NCBI RefSeq assembly: GCF_032918005.1
Contig: NZ_CP136628.1
Span: 2,713,501 to 2,777,500 of the forward strand
Length of the DNA stretch: 64,000 nt
Source: Bradyrhizobium sp. NDS-1
GTDB taxonomy: Bacteria > Pseudomonadota > Alphaproteobacteria > Rhizobiales > Xanthobacteraceae
Direction of reading: 5' to 3'
Program-made: the position numbers and the translations under genes
Notes under the pieces: model-generated
What the model was told of the DNA's origin: nothing
Databases searched by the model: none
Seen by the model: only the letters and a program-made list of their open reading frames with translations
Shown here: piece by piece, positions 8,961 to 17,391 of the stretch
Numbering within the stretch: the stretch's first letter is position 1
Layout of the letters: each line of letters begins with the position of its first letter

Positions 8961-9333
8961 CACCGCCGGTTTCACCCTGATCGAGGCGCTGGTCGCGCTC
9001 GCGATCATCGCGGTCATGCTCGGGACGATCGGCTCGGTCATCGCCACGACGGTGAAGGGGACGCGCGCGATCGACCAGCGTCTGGCGCTCGCAGGCACGG
9101 CCGAGACCCTGCTCGCAGACCTGCCGCCGCGCTCTTTGCTGAAACCCGGCCGGCGGAGCGGCGAACTGGCCGGCAGCCGCTGGCGGGTCGACGTTGCGCC
9201 GATGAAGATGCCGGGCGGTGATCCCGCCAGCGATCGCTTCGTGCCGTTGGCCGTCAATTTGCGCCTGCAGCGGGCCGACGGTAGCGCGATCCAGGTCACG
9301 ACGGTGAAACTGGTGCCGAGGGCGGCGCAATGA
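8932..9333 (+). CDS. gspI: minor pseudopilin GspI
   Basis: A 133-residue product with a short basic leader, prepilin site G-FTLIEALVALAIIAVML and a small GspI-type C-terminal domain (SGELAGSRWRVDVAPM). The start is TTG 8932 or TTG 8938, behind GGAGG at 8925-8929, and it overlaps gspH by about 29 bp. It forms the pseudopilus tip complex with GspJ and GspK. The unusual TTG start would favour low translation, which suits a minor subunit. Confidence 0.85.
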   Translation: MRLSRRSCSDTAGFTLIEALVALAIIAVMLGTIGSVIATTVKGTRAIDQRLALAGTAETLLADLPPRSLLKPGRRSGELAGSRWRVDVAPMKMPGGDPASDRFVPLAVNLRLQRADGSAIQVTTVKLVPRAAQ

Positions 9334-10064
9334 AGGGTTTGGCAACGAAACGCCTGGCAATGAAGCGCCTGCGCCGCGCGCTGGCCAACGAGGCCGGCTT
9401 CACTATGCTCGAAGTGCTGCTCGCAACCCTGCTGATGACCGTCATCCTTGCGACGCTGGCGACCGTGACGGCGCAATGGCTGCCGAACTGGAATCGCGGC
9501 ATTGCCCGCGTGCAGCGGGCCGAGCGTCTTGCGACCGGGCTCGAGCGCATCGTCGCCGACCTCTCCGTCGCCGAGCAGATGACAGTGAACGGCGACGCCA
9601 GGGTGCCGTTGTTCGACGGCGGCGAATTGTCGGTGACCTTCCTGCGCACGGCGCTCGGCCCGAGCGCGCGTCCAGGCCTCGAATTCGTCCGTCTGATCGA
9701 AAAGGCCGACGCTCAAGGGCTCGCCCTGGTGCGCGAGCGCGCGCCGTTCCAACCGATGCCGACCGACGGGCAGATCCGCTTCGTCGATCAGGTCGTGCTG
9801 ATCCGGGCGCCGTTCCGCGTCAGCTTCGCCTATGCCGGGCCCGACGGTCAGTGGCAGCCGATCTGGCGGGGGCAGCCGCAGCTGCCGGATCGCATCCGCA
9901 TTACCGTGCGGGACAGTGCGACCGGGCAGGTGCTCGCGGTCTCGGGCGCGGCGGTCCCGCGCATTACGGCGCCGGCCGAATGCGCCCGGGCCAAGAACCC
10001 GGCGACCTGCGTCACGGCGCGCTCTCGGCCGGAACAGGCGGAGAAAGAGGAGCAGCAGCTTTGA
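9330..10064 (+). CDS. gspJ: minor pseudopilin GspJ
   Basis: This 244-residue protein has a basic leader of about 22 residues, then G-FTMLEVLLATLLMTVIL with Glu at +5, and a long globular domain (VQRAERLATGLERIVADLSVAEQM, abbreviated from the region) typical of GspJ. The ATG overlaps the gspI stop (ATGA), so the two are translationally coupled. It is part of the I-J-K tip complex that initiates the pseudopilus. Confidence 0.9.
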   Translation: MKGLATKRLAMKRLRRALANEAGFTMLEVLLATLLMTVILATLATVTAQWLPNWNRGIARVQRAERLATGLERIVADLSVAEQMTVNGDARVPLFDGGELSVTFLRTALGPSARPGLEFVRLIEKADAQGLALVRERAPFQPMPTDGQIRFVDQVVLIRAPFRVSFAYAGPDGQWQPIWRGQPQLPDRIRITVRDSATGQVLAVSGAAVPRITAPAECARAKNPATCVTARSRPEQAEKEEQQL

Positions 10065-10975
10065 GCGGAGCAAGGGACGCGCATGCAACGCTTCGCGACG
10101 GCCGCGGCTTCATCGTCGTCGCGGTGCTCTGGATGCTGGCGGCGCTGGCGGCGCTGGCGCTGATCTACCTGACCTATGTGACCAACACGGCGGTCACGGT
10201 CTCCGTCAATGCCGACCGGTTGCAGGCCGATGCGCTGGTGACCGCGGGGATCGAGCTCGCGGCCTATCGTCTGACGGCGCAGAACGAGGCGCTGCGTCCG
10301 ACCAGCGGCACCTTCAATGCCCGGGTCGGTGCCGGTCGGGTGAGCGTGACGTTCCGTTCGGAGGCTGCGCGCGTCGATCTCAACATGGCACCGAAGCCGC
10401 TGCTATCGGGCCTGATGACGGCGCTCGGTGTCTCCGCGACGGACGCACCCGTCTATGCCGACCGGATTCTCGCCTGGCGCGCATCGACCGAGCCCGGCCA
10501 GGAGAATGCGGAAGATTCCTACTATCGCACGCTCGGCGCGCCTTATTTGCCGCGTCACGCGCCGTTTCCGCATAGTGACGAACTCTGGCTAGTGCGCGGC
10601 ATTCCGGCCGCCGTCGTGGAGCGCGTGCTGCCCTTCGTCACGGTGTTCAGCAACATGCGGACGGTGAACGTGCTCGACGCCGCGCCGCAGGTAGTGGCGG
10701 CGCTGCCGGGCATGTCACCCGGGCTATTGCAGCAGGTGCTGCGTGACCGCACCGATCCCAACGTCGATTCCCGGGCCTTGGTCGGGCTTGCCGGCAGCAC
10801 CAATGCGACGATCGAAGGCTCGAAGGCGTACCGGTTGACGGTCGCGGTCGAGCTGCCGTCGCATCGGCGGAGCTCGGCCGAGGTCGTCATCCTGCTTCTC
10901 GAAACCGGCGATGAGCCGTATCGTGTATTGTCGTGGCATAACGCCGTCGACGGCTCCGCCGGAAAGCCTCTGTGA
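10061..10975 (+). CDS. gspK: minor pseudopilin GspK
   Basis: From TTG 10061 (TTGA overlap with the gspJ stop, purine-rich GAGAAAGAGG upstream) the product has 304 residues. The prepilin-like helix G-FIVVAVLWMLAALAALALIY lacks the +5 Glu, as is usual for GspK. The large domain has the SAM-like and metal-site region RVDLNMAPKPLLSGLM and TVNVLDAAPQVVAALPGM characteristic of the family. It caps the pseudopilus tip. The open frame extends upstream to 9476, but that part overlaps gspJ and is not needed. Confidence 0.9.
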   Translation: MSGARDAHATLRDGRGFIVVAVLWMLAALAALALIYLTYVTNTAVTVSVNADRLQADALVTAGIELAAYRLTAQNEALRPTSGTFNARVGAGRVSVTFRSEAARVDLNMAPKPLLSGLMTALGVSATDAPVYADRILAWRASTEPGQENAEDSYYRTLGAPYLPRHAPFPHSDELWLVRGIPAAVVERVLPFVTVFSNMRTVNVLDAAPQVVAALPGMSPGLLQQVLRDRTDPNVDSRALVGLAGSTNATIEGSKAYRLTVAVELPSHRRSSAEVVILLLETGDEPYRVLSWHNAVDGSAGKPL

Positions 10976-10976
10976 G

Positions 10977-12014
10977 ATGAGCTCACTCGTTTCTCTTCGC
11001 GCTATTCTCGATGCCTGGACCGGCACTGTAGCCGGCACGATCGTTCGCGCCATGGAGCGGGCCGTGTCGCCGCGGGTGGTCCGGCTGGTCGAAAGCGAGA
11101 CCGGCACGTTCGCGCTGGAAGCGGCCAAGTCGGAGAACGTCCCGAAGGAGATTGTGTTCGAGGATGGCAAGTTTGCAAGCGCCAATCTCGCGCAGATCGT
11201 CCGCGGCAGCCGCGTCGAGATCGTGCTGCGGTCGTCGCGCTTTTTGTTTCGTCCGCTGGAACTGCCGGCGCGTGCCGCCGATTTCCTCGACGGCATCGTG
11301 CGGGCGCAGATCGACCGGCTGACGCCGTGGACCGCGAACGAAGCGGTGTTCGGTTGTCGCGCTCCGGCGGCGCATGGCCGCGACAGCATCACCACGGAGA
11401 TCGCCGCGGCGCCGCGCAAGCTGGCGATGAGCTATGTAGATGCCGTCTCCCCGTTCCATCCGTCGGCGGTCGCGATCGCGACGGAGGCGAGCGCGGGCGG
11501 ACGCATCAAGGTATTCGAGCAGAGGTCGCGCGGCGCGGTCGATCCGGCGCGGTTGAGCCGGGCGCTGCAAGCGGTGCTGGCTCTTGCCGCCGTCGCCGCG
11601 GTGACGGGATCGGTCGCGGCAAGCTATCTTGCCGACGGCCTCGGCGCGCAGGAGAAGGAGCTCGAACGGCAGATCACCCAGCGCCGCGCCGCGCTTCGCG
11701 GCAGCGATGGCGGCGAGCGATCCCCACTCGCGCTGCTCGAACGCCGCAAATACGAGACAGCGGCGAGTGTGATCGTGCTGGAAACGCTGAGCCGGGTGTT
11801 GCCGGACCATACCTATGTCACCGAGCTGCATCTTGTGGGCAACAAGCTGCAGATCGGCGGCATCACCCGCGATGCGCCCTCGCTGATCCCGTTGATCGAG
11901 CAATCCGGACATTTCAACCGCGCGACCTTCTACGCCCCGACGACGCGCAGCTCCTCCGATCCCGGCGAGCGCTTCCATATCGAGGCGCAAATCGAACCGA
12001 GGAACGTGCCATGA
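10977..12014 (+). CDS. gspL: type II secretion inner-membrane protein GspL (PilM/PilN-like)
   Basis: ATG 10977 follows the gspK stop by one base, giving 345 residues. The N-terminal cytoplasmic part is actin-like in the GspL/PilM manner (VVRLVESETGTFALEAAK, EIVLRSSRFLFRPLELP). One membrane helix lies at about residues 198-220 (LALAAVAAVTGSVAASYL). A coiled periplasmic segment and a PilN-like ferredoxin fold follow (SRVLPDHTYVTELHLVGNKLQIGGI, shown in part). GspL anchors GspE to the inner membrane and binds GspM. Assignment rests on position and fold pattern more than on strong motifs. Confidence 0.8.
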   Translation: MSSLVSLRAILDAWTGTVAGTIVRAMERAVSPRVVRLVESETGTFALEAAKSENVPKEIVFEDGKFASANLAQIVRGSRVEIVLRSSRFLFRPLELPARAADFLDGIVRAQIDRLTPWTANEAVFGCRAPAAHGRDSITTEIAAAPRKLAMSYVDAVSPFHPSAVAIATEASAGGRIKVFEQRSRGAVDPARLSRALQAVLALAAVAAVTGSVAASYLADGLGAQEKELERQITQRRAALRGSDGGERSPLALLERRKYETAASVIVLETLSRVLPDHTYVTELHLVGNKLQIGGITRDAPSLIPLIEQSGHFNRATFYAPTTRSSSDPGERFHIEAQIEPRNVP

Positions 12015-12592
12015 GCAGTGCCAAGCTCACCGGCGGCAATGCGGTCGCGCGGGCGCTCGCGAGTTCGCCGCTGATCGCGGTTACGCTCTATGTGGCGATT
12101 GCCGGCGCGCTGCTGCTGACGACGGGGCTGTCGATCGCCGAGATCGTCGCCCATCGGCAAGCGCTGGCGCAGACTTCCGACCTGCTCGACCAGTTGCGTG
12201 GCCGCAAGGGAGGCGCCAAGAATGCCGCCGCGTTATCGGCCGAGCGGCCGGGTACGCCGTTCCTGGAGGGGCCGACCGTGACCGTCGCGGGCGCCAATCT
12301 GCTGCAGAGGGTTGCCGCTGCTGTCAGCGATGCCGGCGGCCAGGTCCAGTCCTCGCAAGTTGACGTATCCGGCGCGCGAACCAAGGATGGCTTCGTCGGC
12401 CTCGTCGTGAGCTGCGAGCTGGAACAGCCCGCGCTCCAGAAGCTGCTCTACGATATCGAGGCCGGCATGCCGTTCCTGTTTGTCGATCAGCTCGACGTCC
12501 AGGTGCCGCAGACCACCGCGCTGAGCGACGCGGGCACCGGTCGCGTCAGGGTGATCCTGGGCGTCTCGGGCCAGTGGCAGGCGGGGAAGTAG
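12011..12592 (+). CDS. gspM: type II secretion protein GspM (short M_b-type)
   Basis: ATG 12011 overlaps the gspL stop (ATGA). The product has 193 residues: one N-terminal membrane helix (about 20-45, LIAVTLYVAIAGALLLTTG), a coiled stretch and a ferredoxin-like domain with PFLEGPTVTVAGANLLQRV and MPFLFVDQLDVQV. This matches the compact GspM variant of many alphaproteobacteria. It would stabilise GspL at the inner membrane. It is the last gene of the plus-strand gsp operon and converges with the autotransporter 30 bp downstream. Confidence 0.82.
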   Translation: MSSAKLTGGNAVARALASSPLIAVTLYVAIAGALLLTTGLSIAEIVAHRQALAQTSDLLDQLRGRKGGAKNAAALSAERPGTPFLEGPTVTVAGANLLQRVAAAVSDAGGQVQSSQVDVSGARTKDGFVGLVVSCELEQPALQKLLYDIEAGMPFLFVDQLDVQVPQTTALSDAGTGRVRVILGVSGQWQAGK

Positions 12593-12622
12593 GTCGGCCA
12601 AATCAAGGCGGACTGGTCAGCC

Positions 12623-15600
12623 TCACCAAGCGTACCTGAACACGCCCTTGCCGGAATAGCTGGTGACGTTGCCGGAGAACTCGCCGTCGAAGGTGGCGGC
12701 GATGGAGAAGCCGCTCAGCCACTTCATCTCGGCGCTGCCGCTCACGAGCGCGGAGTCGGCATCGACCCTGGCGCCGTTCACGACGAAGCCGGTGCCCGGC
12801 AAGGTCTGGAACAGGGCGGTGACGGCGCGGCTCGGATTGTAGTCGTGCGCCCAGGCGGCACGGCCGCGCAGCGTCAGCACGCCGCTCTGCATGGCGTAAG
12901 ACTTGTCGGTGCGTAGGCCGAGTTCGGAGCGGGTATTGGTCAGAGACTGCGAAGCATAGTTCAGCGCGAACAGGCCGCCGCCGTTGAGGCTGACTTCGGA
13001 GTAGTTGGGCAGGTTGAAGTTCGTCACCTGCGCCGCGGCATAGGGCGTGATGCCGATCAGCGGCGTCGTGAACCGATAGCCGCCCTCGAAGCGCGCCGAG
13101 AACGTGTCGGCCTTGAACCGGCCCTGGAGCTGGTCGGCCCCGGCGAGCGCCACGGTGCGGTTGGTCGTGACGTCGTGCCAGCCATAGGCAAGCGCGGCCG
13201 AGACGTAGGCCGCTCCGAAATTGTGCCGGCCATAGACACCGGCCTGGAACAGGTCGGCCGAGCCTGCGCCCATCGCATTGGCGAGCGAGTAGTTCAGTCC
13301 GCCGCCGCCGAGCGCAAAGCCGACCAGCGTGTCCACCGAGATTCGGTAGTCGGCACCGGCCGCGCCGCCCCAGACCCGCGCGGTCAGGTCCTGCGAGCCG
13401 ACCTGCGCATTGCCGCCGACCCCGGCCGAGCCGCCATAGCCGGCTGCCCAGACGCTCCAGCGGCTGCTCGGCTGCGAGGAGAACAGCGGCGCCTTGGTCG
13501 CCATCGCATAAGCCTCGCGCTCGCGCGCGGTGGCGGGCCGCTTCGACGCGTAGGCCGCCGCCTCGTTGCTCTCGGCGAACTGCGCGACGCTGCCCGCCTT
13601 GGCGAAGCCGCCGCTACGCCCGACGACGGTCGGGTCGAGCATCAGATTCAGAAACTGGCCGTCGGCGTTGATTGCAGACTGGATGATGCCGGTGCCGAGC
13701 TCACCCGATGCGGTCGTCAGTCCCGCCGGCGTCAGCGCGGCGAATGCCGCTGGAATGCCGCCGGTGGTGTTGAAGAAATTGGTCAGCGTGTTCGCGACGT
13801 TCTGCTGGTTGACGTTGAGCCCGGCGCCTTGCGCGAAATTGACATTGACGTTGAGGAACACGTTGTTGGTGTCGTAGCTCAGTGTCGCGTTGAGCGTCGG
13901 CATGTTCGACAAGACTGTCGGATTGAAGGTACTGCCGGCCAGGGTGCCGGCCGCGGTCAAGATCGTGTACTGCTTCTTGACCGTGCCCGAGGTGAAGTTC
14001 GCGCGCACCGTTGCACCGCCGAGGTCGGCCGCGCCATTGACCTGGGCGAGGCTGGCACTGGTCGAGGAAACCTGCACCAGATAGGTCGAGGCGGCGGTGA
14101 AGATCAGCGATCCACTGATGGTCATCGTGCCGAACGGATTCGCCGCGCTGCCGGGCGCCAGCGTGCCTCCATTGACCGCGACGCCCGCGATCGTGCCGCT
14201 GCCGGCGAGCGTGCCGCCGGTGTTGATGGTGGTCAGGCTGTTCAGAAGCGAGCCGTCCACCACCAGCGTGCCGCCGTTCACGGCGGTGGCGCCCGTATAG
14301 GTGTTGACGCCGGTGAGCGTCTGCGTGCCGCCCGTCAGAGCAAGTCCGCCGCCGGCGGCGCCATCGGCGATGACGCCGGAAAAGGTGCCGTTGCCGTTCG
14401 TGATGGTCAGCGTGTTGGCGCCGAGATTGACGTTGCCCGCGCCCGAGAGCGACTTGATCGCGGTGCCGGTACTCAAGGCGGCGATGTCGAAGATGCCGTT
14501 GGCGATGACGCTGCTCGAGGTCGCGATGCTGCCGTCGCTGCCGCCGAAATTGACGAGATCGAGTTCGCCGCCGCTGGCGATGGTCGTGGTGCCGGTATAG
14601 GTGTTGGTGCCGAAGAGCTGCTGCAGCCCTCCGTTCGCGATCGCAAGATTGCCTGCGGTGCCGCCGCCGATGCCGCCGTCCTGGATCACGCCGCCGAAGG
14701 CGGTGCCGCTGCCAGCCGTAATTGTCAGCGTCTTCGATCCCAGCGCGACGACGCCATTGGTGCCGAAGGAGAGCAGCTGAGTCACCGATGCCCCGGACGT
14801 GGTCTGGGAAATATCGAGCGTCGAAGCCGCGCCCGAGAAGGCGACATAAAGCGAATTTGCAATCGAGCTGCCGCCCTTCAGTGCCAGGGTTGCGCCCGCG
14901 TCGATCTGCGTGACATTGGTGTAGGTGTTTAGGCCCGAGAGCGTCTGCGTTCCGCCGAAAACCTCGAGCCCGCCTGTGCCCTGGATCACACCCGAGAACT
15001 CGGTCGAGCCGTTGGTAATGACCAGATTGTTGGCACCCAGGTTGACGGCGCCGCTCGAACTGCCGGCAAGCGTCGTGATGGCGTTGAACGGAACCGCGGA
15101 TGCCGAGATGTCGAAGGTCGCGTCCACCGTGACGACGCTGGATGACGAAATACTGCCGAAGCCGGAGATTGCCAATGTTCCGGCCGAGATCGTCGTCGCG
15201 CCCGTGTAGGTGTTGGTGCCGGTCAACGTCAGCGTGCCTGCGCCGACCTTGGTCAGGCCGCCGGTGCCGGAGATGATGCCGTCGACCTGGGTCGAGGTGT
15301 TGAGGCTGCCGGTGGTAAGCGTATTGGCGCCCAGAGCATAATTGCCGGCGCCTTCAATCGAGCCGGACGTCATCCCGCCGCTGGTCAGGCCCGAAATGTC
15401 GACGGTGCCGCCGGCGTTGGTGATGAAGCGCGCGCTGCCGCCGGTCGCCGACCCGCTGAAGTTCGTCGTTGCACCATTGTTGGTGGTGATGGTGGCGCTG
15501 CCGGCGGTGGCGGAGCCGTCGAAATTCAACGTTCCGTCGTTGATGATGGACGAGGTGGCGGCGGTGGTGGTGTTGTGGAAGCTCAGCACTCCCCCTGCGC

Positions 15601-16240
15601 CGTTGTTGATCGTAGCCGTGCCGGCCGAAGCATTGCTGAAGAAATCGATCTGGCCGGTGGCGTTGTTGGTGATCTGGGCGCTGCCGGCAGAGGCCGAATC
15701 CTCGAACGTGACGAAGCCGCTGTTGGCGAGAGTTGCCGTCCCTGCGGTGCTGTCCTGGATGAAGTTGACGTTGCCGCCGACATCGTTGGTGATGGTCACG
15801 GCCCCGGCGCCGCCGCTCGCCGTGCTGCTGTTCTGGAACACCAGGTTGTTGCCGGCGGTGACTCCAAAATTCTGGGTATTGCCCGTATCGTTGTTGATGA
15901 TGCCCGTTGCATTGACGATGAACGGGTTGCCGATCGTGAACGTATAGGCCTGCGAGGCGTTCGAGAACTGGATCGTGCCGATGCTGACGACGCCGTTGTT
16001 GTTGTCGACCGCCGTGCTTCCGGTGTTGCTGAAGGTCGCGGTCTCGTCCGGCACGCTCGGGTTGGATGACCAATTGGTGGGATCCGTCCAGTCTGTGGAG
16101 CCGCCGGTCCATGTGCCGTCCACGGCATGCGCGGCGACGACGCCGAGTGCCGTGGTGGCGAGGAGTGTCGCCAGGGAGTGGCGCACGACGGATCGCAGCC
16201 CGTATCCGATTCGCCCACCTGCCATTGTCGGTCCAGCCAT
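12623..16240 (-). CDS. type V autotransporter with PATR passenger repeats
   Basis: The product has 1205 residues. An extended signal peptide (about 1-40, ATTALGVVAAHA) is followed by a passenger rich in Asn, Thr and Gly. Its first third carries degenerate 20-residue STA-type repeats (GTATINNGAGG, GSATITTNNGA); later come passenger-associated transport repeats of the form G(T/V)NTYTGATTI...GTL. From about residue 920 (SRWSVWAAGYGGSAG) there is a beta-barrel translocator ending in FRYAW, the terminal aromatic used for Bam recognition. It is probably a surface adhesin; no protease triad is visible. It sits between gspM and the gspC-like gene and is transcribed against both. Confidence 0.92.
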   Translation of the reverse strand: MAGPTMAGGRIGYGLRSVVRHSLATLLATTALGVVAAHAVDGTWTGGSTDWTDPTNWSSNPSVPDETATFSNTGSTAVDNNNGVVSIGTIQFSNASQAYTFTIGNPFIVNATGIINNDTGNTQNFGVTAGNNLVFQNSSTASGGAGAVTITNDVGGNVNFIQDSTAGTATLANSGFVTFEDSASAGSAQITNNATGQIDFFSNASAGTATINNGAGGVLSFHNTTTAATSSIINDGTLNFDGSATAGSATITTNNGATTNFSGSATGGSARFITNAGGTVDISGLTSGGMTSGSIEGAGNYALGANTLTTGSLNTSTQVDGIISGTGGLTKVGAGTLTLTGTNTYTGATTISAGTLAISGFGSISSSSVVTVDATFDISASAVPFNAITTLAGSSSGAVNLGANNLVITNGSTEFSGVIQGTGGLEVFGGTQTLSGLNTYTNVTQIDAGATLALKGGSSIANSLYVAFSGAASTLDISQTTSGASVTQLLSFGTNGVVALGSKTLTITAGSGTAFGGVIQDGGIGGGTAGNLAIANGGLQQLFGTNTYTGTTTIASGGELDLVNFGGSDGSIATSSSVIANGIFDIAALSTGTAIKSLSGAGNVNLGANTLTITNGNGTFSGVIADGAAGGGLALTGGTQTLTGVNTYTGATAVNGGTLVVDGSLLNSLTTINTGGTLAGSGTIAGVAVNGGTLAPGSAANPFGTMTISGSLIFTAASTYLVQVSSTSASLAQVNGAADLGGATVRANFTSGTVKKQYTILTAAGTLAGSTFNPTVLSNMPTLNATLSYDTNNVFLNVNVNFAQGAGLNVNQQNVANTLTNFFNTTGGIPAAFAALTPAGLTTASGELGTGIIQSAINADGQFLNLMLDPTVVGRSGGFAKAGSVAQFAESNEAAAYASKRPATAREREAYAMATKAPLFSSQPSSRWSVWAAGYGGSAGVGGNAQVGSQDLTARVWGGAAGADYRISVDTLVGFALGGGGLNYSLANAMGAGSADLFQAGVYGRHNFGAAYVSAALAYGWHDVTTNRTVALAGADQLQGRFKADTFSARFEGGYRFTTPLIGITPYAAAQVTNFNLPNYSEVSLNGGGLFALNYASQSLTNTRSELGLRTDKSYAMQSGVLTLRGRAAWAHDYNPSRAVTALFQTLPGTGFVVNGARVDADSALVSGSAEMKWLSGFSIAATFDGEFSGNVTSYSGKGVFRYAW

Positions 16241-16568
16241 CCGATCGTCTCAAAACATCAAAGAAATCATCGCGAGCATGCAACCTGGGCGCGTACGGAG
16301 GCCCGGCGCCCACGCTATGATCTCATGGCGCCGCGACGGCCTGCAATGAATGGGTATCCATTTGTGCCCGGTTCGGACCTGTTCCGCCTTGTATTTTCAG
16401 CCATCGTGGCCGTCGGGCAACATATTCGTGCATTGCAACAGGTTCAGCACGGAATGCGCGTGCTCGTTAGGGTGGCAGGATGGGTTGATGGCGCCGTGGA
16501 TCGGAACTAGTTTGGCCCCGATGCCTCGCCGTCGTCGTGGCGTGGCCCGTCGTCGCAGGGGAATATCG
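16241..16568. promoter_or_regulatory. 328-bp divergent gap, autotransporter / gspC-like
   Basis: This gap separates the starts of the minus-strand autotransporter and the plus-strand GspC-like gene, so it should hold both promoters. An open frame extends through it upstream of gspC (from 16350), but the encoded residues are low-quality (Arg/Cys-rich) and are not supported. No confident promoter hexamers, terminator or RNA were seen. Confidence 0.35.
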
Positions 16569-17249
16569 ATGTCCGGCTGGCTGAAGCCGACAGGATTGGC
16601 CGTGCTGTGTGTGGTGCTGGGCGCTGCCGGAACCATGGCGGCCACCTCGTCGCGGGTGGACGTCCTGTCGGACGACGCGGCCGGCAGCCCTGCTGAAAGT
16701 GTCGACGTCGGAACGGTGAGACCGATCGCGCGGCCCGCGCAGCAAACGCCGGGCAAGCCTGTCCCTCGCGGCAATCCGCTGTGGTCGGTGCCGCTTTCGG
16801 CGCTGAGCGCAACCCAGGAACGCCCGATCTTCTCGTCCATGCGCCGGCCACCGCCGCGCGCGGTCGCCGCTTCGCCGGTCGAGGAAAGTCCTGCGGCAAC
16901 GCCCAAGCCGGTCGAGGCGCCGCCGCCGTTGTTGCTGGTCGGGGCCGTGGTGGGCGAAGGCGACGCGATTGCAATTCTCGTCAACCGCGCCGATCAGAAG
17001 GTCGTGCGTCTGCGGCAGGGCGAATCGCTCGCTGGCTGGTCGCTGACGTCGGTGCAGCCGCGCGAGGTGACGTTCAAGCAGGGCGAGCGCAGCGAGGTGC
17101 TGGTGCTCCAGCGGTCGGATGCAGCCGCTCCCGCGGGCCCGCCCGCGGATGCCGGGGGCAAGCTGACGATGCCCGGCCCGGCCGATCCGGCGTTCTCTCC
17201 CTTCGTGCCGCGTTCGACGCCGAAGAACGGCGAGTCGGATGGACTCTGA
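16569..17249 (+). CDS. GspC/GspN-like T2SS inner-membrane protein
   Basis: From ATG 16569 (GCAGGGGA seven bases upstream) the product has 226 residues. It has one N-terminal membrane helix (WLKPTGLAVLCVVLGAAGTMAA), a Pro-rich linker, the segment ERPIFSSMRRPPPRA and then a small beta domain (LLLVGAVVGEGDAIAILVN...VVRLRQGESLAGWSL). This resembles the homology region of GspC or the short GspN proteins that contact the GspD N-domains in the periplasm. No other GspC candidate is present in the gsp operon, so this gene probably fills that role although it is 4 kb away. GspC versus GspN cannot be settled by eye. Confidence 0.7.
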   Translation: MSGWLKPTGLAVLCVVLGAAGTMAATSSRVDVLSDDAAGSPAESVDVGTVRPIARPAQQTPGKPVPRGNPLWSVPLSALSATQERPIFSSMRRPPPRAVAASPVEESPAATPKPVEAPPPLLLVGAVVGEGDAIAILVNRADQKVVRLRQGESLAGWSLTSVQPREVTFKQGERSEVLVLQRSDAAAPAGPPADAGGKLTMPGPADPAFSPFVPRSTPKNGESDGL

Positions 17250-17391
17250 GCGCTGGCAGGCGCGCCGGGCCCCTGTAGACTATCGACTATCGACATTCCC
17301 TGGATCGGCTGCTAGCCCGAATTCGCGCCCCTCGCGGGACCCGATCGGAGATGCGGCAAGGGCTTGGTGAGGTGATGGCCGGTTGGCTGGC

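Noticed and set aside
17270..17300. Short direct repeat GACTATC near 17278-17292 as an attachment site
   Set aside because: The words are only 7 bp, there is no integrase or tRNA nearby, and such repeats are expected by chance.
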